NCBI GenBank assembly: GCA_022925895.1
Contig: JAKSYS010000623.1
Coordinates: forward strand, 1-37,101
From: Fragilaria crotonensis
Taxonomy: Eukaryota > Bacillariophyta > Fragilariophyceae > Fragilariales > Fragilariaceae
Length of the DNA: 37,101 nucleotides
Direction of reading: 5' to 3'
Shown piece by piece: positions 19,975 to 29,882 of this stretch. Every line of letters starts with the position of its first letter. Position 1 is the first letter of the stretch. The notes under the pieces were generated by a model that was given only the letters and a program-made list of their open reading frames with translations, was not told the origin of the DNA and ran no database searches. The translations under genes were made by a program, and so were the position numbers.

Positions 19975-22394
19975 TCAACGCAACGATCGTAGCGCCTTTG
20001 GATGATACTTGTGGAGCAAATGCGCAAACTCATGTTGGGAGATCGTGCCGCTGTTGTCCATGTCTAACTCATTCACGATCGCGCTGATCTCATTAACGGT
20101 AAATCCTACCTTCAGTGAGTCGAGCTTGTCCTTGAATTCTGCAATCGTAATATCACCAGTGTTGTCCGAGTCGAAGATTCCGAACAGAAGATGCGCTCGC
20201 TCCATTTCCGACAAATTGTCATCTCCAGCATTTTTGGCATACCACTCGATGAACTCTTCCTTCGACACACCTCCACTATCATCCTCGTCCAGCCTCTTAA
20301 CCAACTGTGACAAGCCTTCATCGGACACCCCCGAACCCAGGTGCCGCATAAGCCTTTCAAACTCCTCACGCGCAATAGTTCCGCATCCCTCATGGTCCAA
20401 TAAATCAAATGCCTTGGCCACCTCTCGCCGTTCTGCCTCACTCAATGGCCGAATTCCTGCTGGATGGCCGCCGTGCCGTTGGTGTTGTTGGTCACGTCCC
20501 GTGCTCCTTGTTGCAGCCGACTTACGCCTACCACCACCGCTCCCGCGCATTAGAATCAAAAACGTTCCAACCGCACGGGCTGTCTTTTCTTCTCGCAACA
20601 CACGATCCACCACATTGGGACGACGATGAGCTCCCATGCAGCAAACTTGAGACAAGACGGCAACCGTGTGCTTTTTGGTCAAGAGGATTGACAGAAAGGG
20701 GTATCCGGCCAAGAGAACGTAGGTCAAAAACACAGGAGGCGATGTACTGGTATGATACATGTGTTGGAAGAAGCTCAGAAAGTTCATGGCAGCATAGATT
20801 CCAAGGAACAACAAGTTGGCCTGAAGGATGTGTAAATACAACCACGGACCACGTCGGTCAAGCCAGTAAATTGCGTGCTGCCGATTGGCCTCCTCCTCCT
20901 GCCAGAACTCTGGCCAACCATGATCGATTTTGGTGATAATCATCGATATCAATGTCGGACCATTGAGGAAGAGTTTGGTTATCAGCGATGTTGTTGCTGC
21001 TAACAATCGAATTAAGGTAGGTGGTCTCGAGAGGAGTGAGTAACGAACCATCATTCTCCTTGGTGTTGTCAACCTTGGTACTGAGATATAGTTCCTTTCT
21101 GAGAAACATCCTTCTGACCTGAATCAGGTGACGTTCGAAGAAGACGTGGAACGCATATACCATCCAACCTACTGCAACCCACGACCAAGCCAAGGTCTAC
21201 CGGAAAGGGTTGTGTCAGTTTCTTCGCTCAATCACTCAATGATCGAATCATCACAAGCAAGGGGCGACGTACCGTAACATTCCCATTGACAGCAATCACG
21301 AAAAAGAAGTAAATGACAGTAAGAAATCCGAAGAAAGTCCATGTAATGATACTGACTTCAACAACATGAGCCAACAGACTTCCTTGGTTAATCCCCAAGT
21401 ATCGACCAAAATTGAAATCGTCAACAACCCTAATTTCTTCCGGTGCCGGGTGGAAGGGATAGTGGGGACTGCGTTCCAACAAAAATTCATTACGCAGTGC
21501 TTGAAAGAGGAGAAAATCTTCTTTCCGTTGTGCCGTCCCATTGCGAAAGCAGGGCAAGAGCCCGACGAAATCTCCAAACGGTCGAATTCGTGGCTCGGAA
21601 TTCTGGGACAATTTGTCACCATGGGTTCGTTGATTCGTATTCTCAGTATCCCTGGCTGCTTGGTCCATATCCAGCCACTCTTGCTCTGTCTCCATGGCAG
21701 CCGCCACAAGCACCAGAACTTGTAGGACAAAGGATATCATGATGAAAAAGATGGTAAAGTGGACAAATTCGAAAATCTCCAACAGTTCGTTGTCTTCTCC
21801 AAACAATTTTTCGCTCAGCACCGTGAACCAACCAGCCTGAGTAATGCAAAAGGTCACGACAGAAAGGAATCCGAGGACAGTCATTTCTCCAAACAACTTG
21901 TCCACGAGTGGTCTCAAGTTGCGTGTCGCGTGCTCTTCCAGATGTTCCTTGCTGAATTCAAAGACAATTGTCAAGACAATGAGCAGCAAGACGATGCATG
22001 TGACCGTAGCGTCGCTGATTTCCTATTTTGAGTGTATTAAACGAAGCAAGTAGGTGTGAATTGCAGGGTGAGTAAGGCACGTTTTAAGGGTGGTAAGAAG
22101 TGTGTACGACAGACTCCATTGATTTTGTGTTGCTCATTTTTGTTTTTAGCACGATGAGCAGAAAGAGTGACCCTACGCACGTACCGACGAACTACCATGG
22201 TCTCCTGTTTCCTTCGTATCAACATCGTTGCTAGTATCCTCCAGCCTTCTACTAGTCGCAATGTTCTCCACCGATGGATGGCCTTTGCCCGACAATGTAC
22301 CAAGGATATATCCGGAGATTCCAATTAGCAGATATTGGACCAGTATGGTGCGTCGTTTTCCTTGGGGGGAAGTGTAGGCGAGGCGATCATTCAT
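19975..22394 (-). CDS. MLO-like multi-pass membrane protein with C-terminal four-EF-hand module
   Basis: Three exons are inferred: 22394-22185, 22022-21273 and 21196-19975 (introns of 162 and 76 nt, both phase 0), about 726 residues. After an N-terminal hydrophobic segment (LVQYLLIGISGYILGTL) comes an MLO-type order of helices. LLLIVLTIVFEFSKEHLEEH and the following EMTVLGFLSVVTF match the 'EH.....ELM.LGFISLLLT' region. A DFNFGRYL segment corresponds to the family's conserved 'DF..Y' stretch. The last helices are followed by HTVAVLSQVCCMG, which resembles 'Y.LV.QMG'. The final ~150 residues hold four EF-hand loops (DHEGCGTIAREE, DEDDSGGVSKEE, DSDNTGDITIAE, DMDNSGTISQHE); loop 1 is non-canonical. 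Plant MLO proteins bind calmodulin near this point; here a calmodulin-like module is built in. Exon 3 has one extra base: a frame change in the GGAGGAGGAGG run (20889-20901) joins the two reading frames. MLO assignment is by pattern only. Confidence 0.78.
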
Positions 22395-23025
22395 GGTCGC
22401 TTATGTCTGTGTTCGGAGTCAAATAGATGTAGAATCGAGTGTGATGCGATTGACATGAAGGACTTTGACAACAGCATCTCTCTCCATGTCTTATCGCTTA
22501 TCGCTCATCTTGTTTGGATCCGCGGAGTATCTGAAGTTGATTTTTGATAATCCGGATCGTCGTTCACGTTACTGGAGTACTAAACCGAGAATATAGTGAC
22601 ATGTACAGTAGGACAGGAGACAGGAGTCGTGGTTAGAAAAAAAAACCGTACATTGGTGACTACAGTAGTATGTCGACGTCGGTAAAGTTGACCTTCGGGA
22701 TTCGGGATACGGGGTTTCTTCATCTACCAGTTACTTTTATGCTCGTAGCGCAATACCACGAGATAGGTAGGCTGACCACCGCGTACTGGAAGCAGAAAGC
22801 AAACGTTTCGTAAAAAGAGTAAGTGGTCTCGCTTGACCATGGTGCATGAGACTCGTGCGCTTGCATTACGGGAGCATTGCTTGACATTGATATCGCCATT
22901 TGATTTACGATTTCATTTTGATAGGGCATTGCTATCACTAGTTGGTCTAAACACATACACACGCATAGCATAGTCTCACAAGTTGTTTTTCTGCCCTTCC
23001 TTTCAGTTCCAGACTCTTTGCCGTC
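22395..23025. promoter_or_regulatory. Divergent promoter region of the MLO-like gene and uS3
   Basis: 631 bp lie between two start codons pointing away from each other. A pyrimidine-rich TGCCCTTCCTTTCAG directly upstream of the uS3 start looks like a 3' splice site, so uS3 may have an intron in its 5' UTR. A TACTGGAGTAC motif is at about 22570. Confidence 0.45.
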
Positions 23026-23835
23026 ATGTCTCTCGCCCGCCGTAGCCGTTTGTCCACAAAGCGCAAGTTCGTCGCGGACGGAGTATTCTACTCCGAACTC
23101 AACGAGTTGTTGACCCGTGAATTGGCCGAAGATGGCTATGCTGGAGTTGAAGTCCGCACCACGCCCCACCGTACCGAAATCATCATCCGGGCCACCCGCA
23201 CCCAAAGCGTCTTGGGTGAGAAGGGACAGCGCATCCGCGAACTCACCTCGGTTGTGCAGAAGCGTTTCGACTTTGCCGACGGTGCCGTCGAACTCTACGC
23301 CGAACGCGTCCAGAACAGAGGACTCTGCGCCCAGGCCCAGGCAGAATCCCTCAAATTCAAGCTCTTGGGAGGACTCGCCGTTCGTCGTGCTTGCTATGGT
23401 GTCGTGCGTTTCGTCATGGAGGCATCTGCCAAGGGATGTGAAGTTGTCGTTTCCGGTAAGCTGCGTGGACAGCGTGCCAAGGCTATGAAGTTTGGTGACG
23501 GTTACATGATCAAGACTGGTCACGCTGGTCAGGTCTACACCGATACCGCCGTCCGTCACGTCATGATGAGACAGGGTGTCGTCGGAATTAAGGTGCAAAT
23601 CATGCTCCCACACGATCCCAAGGGAGTCATCGGACCTAAGATCCCTCTCGATGATGTTGTTGTTATTTTGGAACCGAAGGAAGAGATTGACCCAGCCGCC
23701 TTGTTGGCTCGACAACAGGCTGCTGCGGCCGCTGCCCTTGCAGCGGCCGCCCAGGTTCCATTGATGCCTGCTCCTCTGGATGCCCCAGTGGCTGAAGATG
23801 CAGCTGAAGACCCCAACGTCGCTGCTGGATTTTAA
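23026..23835 (+). CDS. RPS3: Cytosolic 40S ribosomal protein uS3
   Basis: Single coding exon, 269 residues. The N-terminal region [21 protein letters not shown] and a type-2 KH domain with the GxxG-type loop [11 protein letters not shown] are visible. The conserved core follows ([42 protein letters not shown] type), including [14 protein letters not shown] and the C-terminal [16 protein letters not shown]. The tail is alanine-rich. uS3 lines the mRNA entry channel of the small subunit. It converges with the Sel1-repeat gene, with 151 bp between stop codons. Confidence 0.97.
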   Translation: MSLARRSRLSTKRKFVADGVFYSELNELLTRELAEDGYAGVEVRTTPHRTEIIIRATRTQSVLGEKGQRIRELTSVVQKRFDFADGAVELYAERVQNRGLCAQAQAESLKFKLLGGLAVRRACYGVVRFVMEASAKGCEVVVSGKLRGQRAKAMKFGDGYMIKTGHAGQVYTDTAVRHVMMRQGVVGIKVQIMLPHDPKGVIGPKIPLDDVVVILEPKEEIDPAALLARQQAAAAAALAAAAQVPLMPAPLDAPVAEDAAEDPNVAAGF

Positions 23836-23986
23836 TCTAATCTCATATGTAGGACTACTTGGAACTTACTTCTATTTCCTTAACATTTTCTTCATTCATA
23901 CGATGGCTACTGCTTCTACTAGTGGTTAGTCTTCGCGGTGCAGTTGAGCAAGGCTATTCAGCAATTACCCTTCCGACATTATTCTT

Positions 23987-25243
23987 TTAAGTCTCTGATG
24001 GATGCTCCTCCGCTTCATGGGGCTCTTCTCGACTCTCCGACACGACACTCTTTCGTCGCTCCAAAATCACGGGGTTGCGAGTTCCACCCCCAATTGTGTA
24101 CTGTTTCTCCAATGTCACAAGACGCTTCAAATCTTCTTCCGTCCACTTCTTCTCCTCGGGCACGACATCCGTAGCTCGTCGTTGGAACGATTGTCGGCTC
24201 CCATCCGTAAACACCCCACTCTCATCCGCCGTGTTTTCCAAAACAGCCAACACTCTCGACCTCGCCCCGCGATGTCCCATTTCACCCGCCGCCACAAGCC
24301 ATTCCAACGCTTCTGCCCGATCCCGAATCACGCCCACTCCATCCAAAAGGCAATCTCCCAACATGTACGCCGCGGCCGCATGTCCCAGGGACGCGGCCCT
24401 TTCAAAGTATTCCACTGCTTTTCCCTCTTGTTCCGGCACACCACCCTCTCCTGTATACAAGGCAACTCCCATTTCATAACATGCTTGAGCATGATTGCCA
24501 GATCCGGCAGCACGTTGGAACCACACGAGTGCCTTGACGGGATCGGGATCAATGTCGGCCGTGCCTTCACGAAAAATAATGCCAAGCATGCACTGGGCAT
24601 CGGAATGTCCTGCGAGTGCAAGTTCTTGCAGCGATCGGAGGGCGCGACGAGAATCAGAATGATCCAATGTGGATGAATCAGTATTTGTGGGCGAACTATT
24701 CATGTAGTAGACTGCAATTCGGAATTGCAAGTCGTCGCGGTATTTGCCTGGAGCGGCGTATTTCAAATCATATTCCAAGATTTTGACTTGTTCCGGAGTG
24801 GTGGGGACGGCCTTGGGCCAGGGGTTGAAGGAAGTTGGAGTTGACGTGGAACGATTGACACTACCAGTGCCGTTGCCGCCATTGCTGTTTGTGTCGGGAA
24901 CGTACTCCCATTTCGAGCGATATTCGTCCAACAAGGAACGGTGAAAGGCCAGGGATTGTTCGTATCGGGCGGGCTCGGAAAAGTCGTCATGATCCGAGTC
25001 TTCTTGTTCAGGAGCACTGCAAGTCGAGGTCGGGAGACTGGTGTACAGGAGAGATGTTGTTCTGTGATTCGAATCGGATTTCGGAAGGTATCTTCGGTTA
25101 TGCTTGTCGGAAGACAACGACCAAAGGGTGTATCCCGCAGCTGCTGCTGCTGTTACAGATGCAACAATTGGAGGATTCGTAGAGGAGAGCCGCTGCTGCG
25201 CCCCCAGAAAGCTTCGAAGGGATATTCGGTGCATGCGGTACAT
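23987..25243 (-). CDS. Sel1-repeat protein with N-terminal membrane/organelle-targeting segment
   Basis: Single exon, 418 residues. The N-terminus is basic and serine-rich without acidic residues (MYRMHRISLRSFLGAQQRLSS), followed by a hydrophobic stretch (PIVASVTAAAAAGYTLWSL); this fits a mitochondrial presequence plus membrane anchor. Three tandem Sel1-like repeats lie at about residues 215-330. Their pattern is clear: ALVWFQRAAGSGNHAQACYEMG, AVEYFERAASLGHAAAAYMLG, and ALEWLVAAGEMGHRGARS. The repeats form alpha-alpha superhelices that act as protein-interaction scaffolds. The C-terminal ~80 residues are charged and polar. The partner is unknown. The promoter should lie in the 1.26-kb spacer shared with the plastid gene at 26502. 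Confidence 0.85.
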   Translation of the reverse strand: MYRMHRISLRSFLGAQQRLSSTNPPIVASVTAAAAAGYTLWSLSSDKHNRRYLPKSDSNHRTTSLLYTSLPTSTCSAPEQEDSDHDDFSEPARYEQSLAFHRSLLDEYRSKWEYVPDTNSNGGNGTGSVNRSTSTPTSFNPWPKAVPTTPEQVKILEYDLKYAAPGKYRDDLQFRIAVYYMNSSPTNTDSSTLDHSDSRRALRSLQELALAGHSDAQCMLGIIFREGTADIDPDPVKALVWFQRAAGSGNHAQACYEMGVALYTGEGGVPEQEGKAVEYFERAASLGHAAAAYMLGDCLLDGVGVIRDRAEALEWLVAAGEMGHRGARSRVLAVLENTADESGVFTDGSRQSFQRRATDVVPEEKKWTEEDLKRLVTLEKQYTIGGGTRNPVILERRKSVVSESREEPHEAEEHPSET

Positions 25244-25600
25244 TCTGAACTCTGAACTTATTCGAAGAACTCGGACGACTGATACCGGCGAAAAGAAAGA
25301 AGAGATCTTTATGATACGTTACGGTATCGTGTTCTTGTGATCAATACTGTTCCCTGTCAAGGCTGAAGGCCGTACTCGAATTGTGCAGATAGCTGAGAGT
25401 AGTGCTTGCACTCTCTAACTCCTTGGACCTCTGCGTCAAAGTATCGATGATACAAGTTATGGATGTTCCTTATTGCTGATCCGTATGATGTATGATGTTG
25501 TTCACGGATCAGTTCTCTCCGTGACATGCGTAGAGAGAAGGGGAAATGTGTAGATGCATCGAGTTGATGGGTGAAAAGGAAGAAGAGGATGTCGAATGGG

Positions 25601-25631
25601 TGTGCACTGTGCACTGTGCACTGTGCACTGT
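25601..25631. repeat. 7-bp microsatellite (TGTGCAC)n
   Basis: Four full tandem copies of TGTGCAC plus a partial copy. Confidence 0.9.
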
Positions 25632-25770
25632 CGCTGGATTGAGAAATGATAAATATATGTATACTAGTGGGTACCTCCCAATTGGTCGGACTTTTGGAAT
25701 ACGTGTACGGTATGGGTTGTGCACGGTTGTGTGTACTGTTTGTACAGTTCAGTACTATACGCAAGTAGTG

Positions 25771-25955
25771 CAGTACCCCAGAGTGGTCATACTCCGTAAC
25801 AGACGCACGCACTGACGCAACTACGTATATGCAAATCTTACCGACATCGCTTACGGAGTACTCCAGTATGCATGTATGACATATATCATACTCCGAGTAT
25901 GAGACAGTATTCATTTGATCCAGTACCCCAGAGTGGTCATACTCCGTAACAGACG
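25771..25955 (+). repeat. Pair of identical 35-bp direct repeats 150 bp apart
   Basis: 25771-25805 and 25921-25955 are identical over 35 bases, beginning CAGTACCCCAGAGTGGTCAT. Each is followed by an ACGC-rich run. The 115-bp segment between them contains GTACTCC palindromes. Confidence 0.92.
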
Positions 25956-26501
25956 GACGCACGCACGCACACACGCACACAATTAATTTATAATATAGTA
26001 GGATATGCTTTGAATGTATGCATAAAGCGAAAAACTCAGTTATGTTGTAAAATGTCAACATCCACTTGCTACTGTACCACAGTATTTGTTCTACTACTGC
26101 AGTACAGTACTGGAGTTCAACTCCGGTATGGGTACTAGTAGCTAGTAGTGGGTGTTCTCGGCAAGTGTCGAATCATTTTTGTTTTTTTGGGCAGTTTTGT
26201 TTTTGTGATTGGAAGTTTGAAAGTTGCTTCAGTTCGATGTTCGATCGCAATTAAAATTTTAAAAAATCATTTCCGAAAAAGTTGAAGACGAGAAAAATAT
26301 CCCTACCCTGCATTTGGGAGGCCATTCGTTTTATCCTGCTCCCTTTCCAAGAAGTTGGATCGCGTACGTGGCGTATTGACCTCGCCTCCTAAGGAATAAA
26401 AACTCCAAACGCAAACGCATGTGGTGTGTGTGTGCTTGTTGAACCAAGGATACCGGTGCCACAGATCAGCGTACAGTAGACTTACTGGAAGCTAATTGAC
26501 A

Positions 26502-27350
26502 ATGATGACGCAACGTATCCTCGCACTGCTTTCCATCTTTGCGGCGTCGGCGTCTGCCTTTACAGTCGTGCAATCGAGCATCGCTCGTCCATCGACGACT
26601 GCTCTTTCGGAATCCTTTGGATTTGAGTTCGCTGAAGACAGTTACGAGAATACTCCGGAAGTTATCCTTGGGGAGGCCAACTACAAGCAATGGGTCGCCA
26701 AGGTTGACAAGAACTCCTTCTTGAACCGTCAAGTACGTGCATGCTTTATTTTCGTTAAGCTTATGAGTGAATGTCGTGCGATGTTGCGCTGGTTCACTCT
26801 TCTTGTTGTTATGCGTCAATGAACGTACCCAGTGTTGCCCACTTTATGTTTGCATCTTGATTCGCTAGTCACTCTCTCACCATGACTCTCTTTCTTTATT
26901 CTTGCGCTACAAACACAACTAATAAAGTACAATGTCATTCGCCGCGTCCGCGAACTCAACCTCCTCGGCGCGACTGCCGAATCCGGCCTTCTCTCCAGTT
27001 TGGAAGCCAACGGCGTGGACCTTGCCACCATTGAAAAATTGTTGCCCTTGGCGGAAGACCTCGGTCTCTTGTCTGCCGCTGCTAACAACCAGCAGCTCTT
27101 GGTCAATCTTGTGGCATTCTTCCTCGTCGAGGGTGCTCCCTTTTTGCTTCCCGTCTTGGCGGGGGCCCTCAAGGTGGGCCCACCTGCCTTTATGCGGCGG
27201 CCGTGGGAGCCCTTGGATTGATGCGGCACTGTTGGCCAACAACGGAAATTCCATTCGTGGGATTGTCGGCAGGATTCTACTTGGGACTACTTGGTTCCGT
27301 TGGGAGTGGCATCCGAGCGGCCGGAATCATTGGCGGGGCTCAAGAAATAA
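26502..27350 (+). CDS. Plastid-targeted DUF1118-like protein, frame broken as assembled
   Basis: Two exons are inferred, 26502-26732 and 26928-27350, with a 195-nt GT-AG intron in phase 0. The frame is open five bases upstream from a TTG, but the tandem ATG at 26502 is chosen. The presequence MMTQRILALLSIFAASASAF has the ASA|F cleavage motif of diatom plastid proteins. The mature part has VRELNLLGATAESGLL, LATIEKLLPLAEDLGLLSAA and a hydrophobic C-terminal region, resembling the chloroplast DUF1118 family of unknown function. In exon 2 four single-base frame changes (near 27190, 27220, 27243 and 27293; two missing, two extra, net zero) are needed to read a continuous hydrophobic C-terminus ending SLAGLKK and the stop at 27348. 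Uncorrected, the frame stops at 27219. It could be a recent pseudogene or an assembly problem. Confidence 0.65.
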
Positions 27351-29103
27351 GAAAAGTTCCTTGAGAGAGATGTCGATGCTCTGTAGAATGATATAGGAAG
27401 CATGTCCAAGTACGAATGTGTTTTTTCTTCATATACAGGTTGGAAGCTTTTTGAGTTGGGTAATTCAACAACTAACTATACATCCACTACTAGTAATGCA
27501 CAATGGTCTGTCTCTTGTTTGTGTACTCATTGCTTGGTGAACGCAACAAGTCTTACAACTTCGTTGTGCTACATGCCGCGGACTGGAGAAACAATCAAAA
27601 GTCTGAGACGTTTGAAGGTCTGGCATGTAAATTGGTGGATGCTGGTGATGTTTGATGTCTCGGCGGCGACAAGTAAATGATGCGTTGGTGCTTCCTGTGG
27701 GTACTACCATTATCAGCCAGCCAATCAGTCAACCAACCAACAGGTGGTCAAGTGCTTCTCAGATCGTCATTGCTAACGACAAGAGTGTGGCTTCATAATG
27801 AGTGTCAACACCGGATACTGTGCTTCTATTCCAACGAGACATGGTAAAAAAAGTGTGTGTGAGTGCATCATAAAGTAGGTAAAATCTGAGGGCAGGACTC
27901 AAACGCAGTAATGTACGGGAAGATGGCGACCATACACAAAGGGTAAGATGCACCTTGCATTCGGTTGTGTACCAATCAATCCAAAATATTTTGCCGGTGC
28001 GTCGATCCAGCAACACCCATCGAGTGTAGGGTTCACTGGTAACGTGCATATCAACACCGGGGAGGGGAGCGTCCATCACGTAACAAATGTCAATTCGAGG
28101 AACATGGAACACGATGGCGGACGGGCGAGCGAGCAAGCGAGGGAATGAGGGGAGAGAGGCAAGAGTGCGTACCTGATACCACATTACTGTGTCAACGGCC
28201 ATGTGAGTTTCTAATCATACATCAGCCATCATTCATAATCCACCATCCATCCTCGCAACACTCACTCATACGTGGAGAATATTCGTCACAAGGATTGATC
28301 CAAGAACATGGTGATGCTTTGTGCAGGGGTGACTACAGGGTTCAGAAGAGCACTACATAGCCGTAGTTCCAACCTGGACAGTCAATGGCAATAAACATGT
28401 CAGAAAACGAAACAGACAGTTTGTTCTTGACGGAGCGACCATGTAGTTTTGTATGCATATCTGGTTCGTTGGAGTATGTTGTACTGTACCAGGTACAACA
28501 TACAGTACGTCGTACCAGTAAAACCTTCTTGTACTCGGAGTATAAAACTGCGGCACTATATAGTTCTATAACGCGTCTACTGTAAACATTGTACACAGGA
28601 CTCGTACGAGGTACGTTTCCCTGTACTGCTGTACTGGATTTCCTTGTACTACTACTCTATGCTGTACTTGTACTCCAGTACTCCAGTACAACAGTACAAG
28701 TACACATTCATTCAATGAGCATCGGCCCTGCTGGCATTTCGTCAGCTGCTCCAGTCCTTCAACGTTTGACGGTCCGACAGCTGATTGGTGGCGGGCACAG
28801 TTTCCCTTGAAGATTCGTCGCATAAAACCGACACAAACTGGATGACAAACAGCTTGCGAACGGCAGTGTTGGTTGAATGGACGGTACTCCATTGTACCGG
28901 AGTACTATACAGTGTACTCCATTACTCGGAGTGGAAGTTACTTTCGCATACGAACTTCGGATCTGTGCGAACTCCGAGTTAACCATCGCACTTGGTCACA
29001 CAACATACAAATCAACGAAGAGATTAGTTGAAGACAAGCATCTGCATCGTTGTCCTGTTCCTCAAAACAATCATCAATACAATCAATAAATAATCAAAGC
29101 ACT
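27351..29103. other. Gene-poor spacer with GTAC-rich segments
   Basis: 1.75 kb without a gene I can support. A minus-strand open frame at 27759-28202 (147 codons, starting MAVDTVMWYQ) is unassigned. GTAC-type palindromes cluster at 28475-28545 and 28670-28930 (for example GTACTCGGAGTA at 28531 and GTACCGGAGTAC at 28894). The last ~200 bases should hold the promoter of the CP12-like gene. Confidence 0.55.
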
Positions 29104-29882
29104 ATGAAGTTCTTGTTGTTTCTCCTTCCGCTATCTATTGATGCCTTTACGGCTCCCACGTACCATTTCCGTCGTGTCGAGTCGCGGCTCTTTGCCGAAC
29201 GCCCTGACGCGTCGGCATTGATCCAGGAAGCCATGGCTGCGGCAAAGCAGTTTGGAGCCACCTCGAAGGAGGCTCGCTTGGCATGGGAAGCTGTGGAAGA
29301 GTTGTCAGCATCGACCAGGACCAGGTGAGTCATGCTAACTGCTTGGCGGTATCCCGTATCCTGAGCAATCGATTCAAACTTGCAATCTCTACCCATATCC
29401 TTGTCCAAATCATATACTCACAAACACACATCAAACGCACATCGTCATTCAACAGCGACGCCATGGCCCTCGGCGAAGACTTGGAAGAATGCGACGTGGA
29501 AGCCACATCAGCCGAATGCATCGAGTACGGTGCCAAATTGGATGCCCTCGCCACTCTCATTGCCGAAACGACTCCCCAGGTGAATCGCGTCAAGAACTTG
29601 GCGGCTGAAATCAAGGCCATCAAGTTAACGCCAGTCGCCATGATGCCAACCGGCGCCGATTCTCCGGCAATCCGCGCGGCCTTGGCCGCGGCCAAGGCCG
29701 CCACGGCTGAATTCGGACCCACCTCTTCGCAGGCGGCCCTCGCGTGGGAAGAATTGGAAGAGATTGCCAGTGCGACGGAAATTTCGGGAGCTTTGGGGGT
29801 GCTCACGGATGAGTGCTTGACAGACATGGTGGAGGCATGTGAAGCCTTGGAAGAGCTTGACAGAGTCTTGGATTTGAAGTAG
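29104..29882 (+). CDS. Plastid CP12-like protein with duplicated domain
   Basis: Two exons, 29104-29324 and 29456-29882, with a 131-nt GT-AG intron, give 215 residues. MKFLLFLLPLSIDAF is a signal peptide ending in a DAF|TAP-type plastid cleavage motif. The first domain has ALIQEAMAAAKQFGATSKEARLAWEAVEEL, which carries the CP12 core AW(D/E)xVEEL. It continues to a cysteine pair CDVEATSAEC, with the C-x8-C spacing of the CP12 C-terminal pair. A second copy follows: AALAAAKAATAEFG...ALAWEELEEI and a looser pair CLTDMVEAC (C-x7-C). The N-terminal cysteine pair of canonical CP12 is not seen. CP12 proteins are redox-sensitive, partly disordered linkers that inactivate GAPDH and phosphoribulokinase in the dark; whether this divergent double version does so is unproven. 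Confidence 0.75.

Larger units (their letters stand above)
25244..26501. other. Divergent spacer with simple repeats and a 35-bp direct repeat
   Basis: 1.26 kb lie between two divergent genes. A continuous minus-strand open frame of 234 codons (25357-26061) consists largely of translated simple sequence and is not accepted as a gene. The stretch holds a 7-bp microsatellite (TGTGCAC, 25601-25631), an identical 35-bp direct repeat (25771-25805 and 25921-25955), an ACGC/CACA run (about 25950-25980) and GTACTCC-type palindromes near 25852-25901. A CT-rich stretch and the promoter of the plastid gene presumably lie at 26300-26500. Confidence 0.65.

Noticed and set aside
20986-21037. 52-nt intron to explain the frame change in the MLO-like gene
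   Set aside because: It would restore the frame, but is shorter than all other introns seen here; a one-base change in the GGAGGAGGAGG run is simpler. Not fully excluded.
22720-23715. 331-codon open frame on the minus strand across uS3
   Set aside because: It is the antisense shadow of the strongly biased uS3 coding sequence; no domain, and the uS3 frame explains the stretch.
25357-26061. 234-codon minus-strand open frame
   Set aside because: Its product is largely translated microsatellite and direct-repeat DNA (repeated VTEYDHSGVL), with no domain or splice-compatible partner.
27759-28202. 147-codon minus-strand frame starting MAVDTVMWYQ
   Set aside because: A possible donor site follows the first codons, but no acceptor gives a sensible continuation and no domain was recognised.
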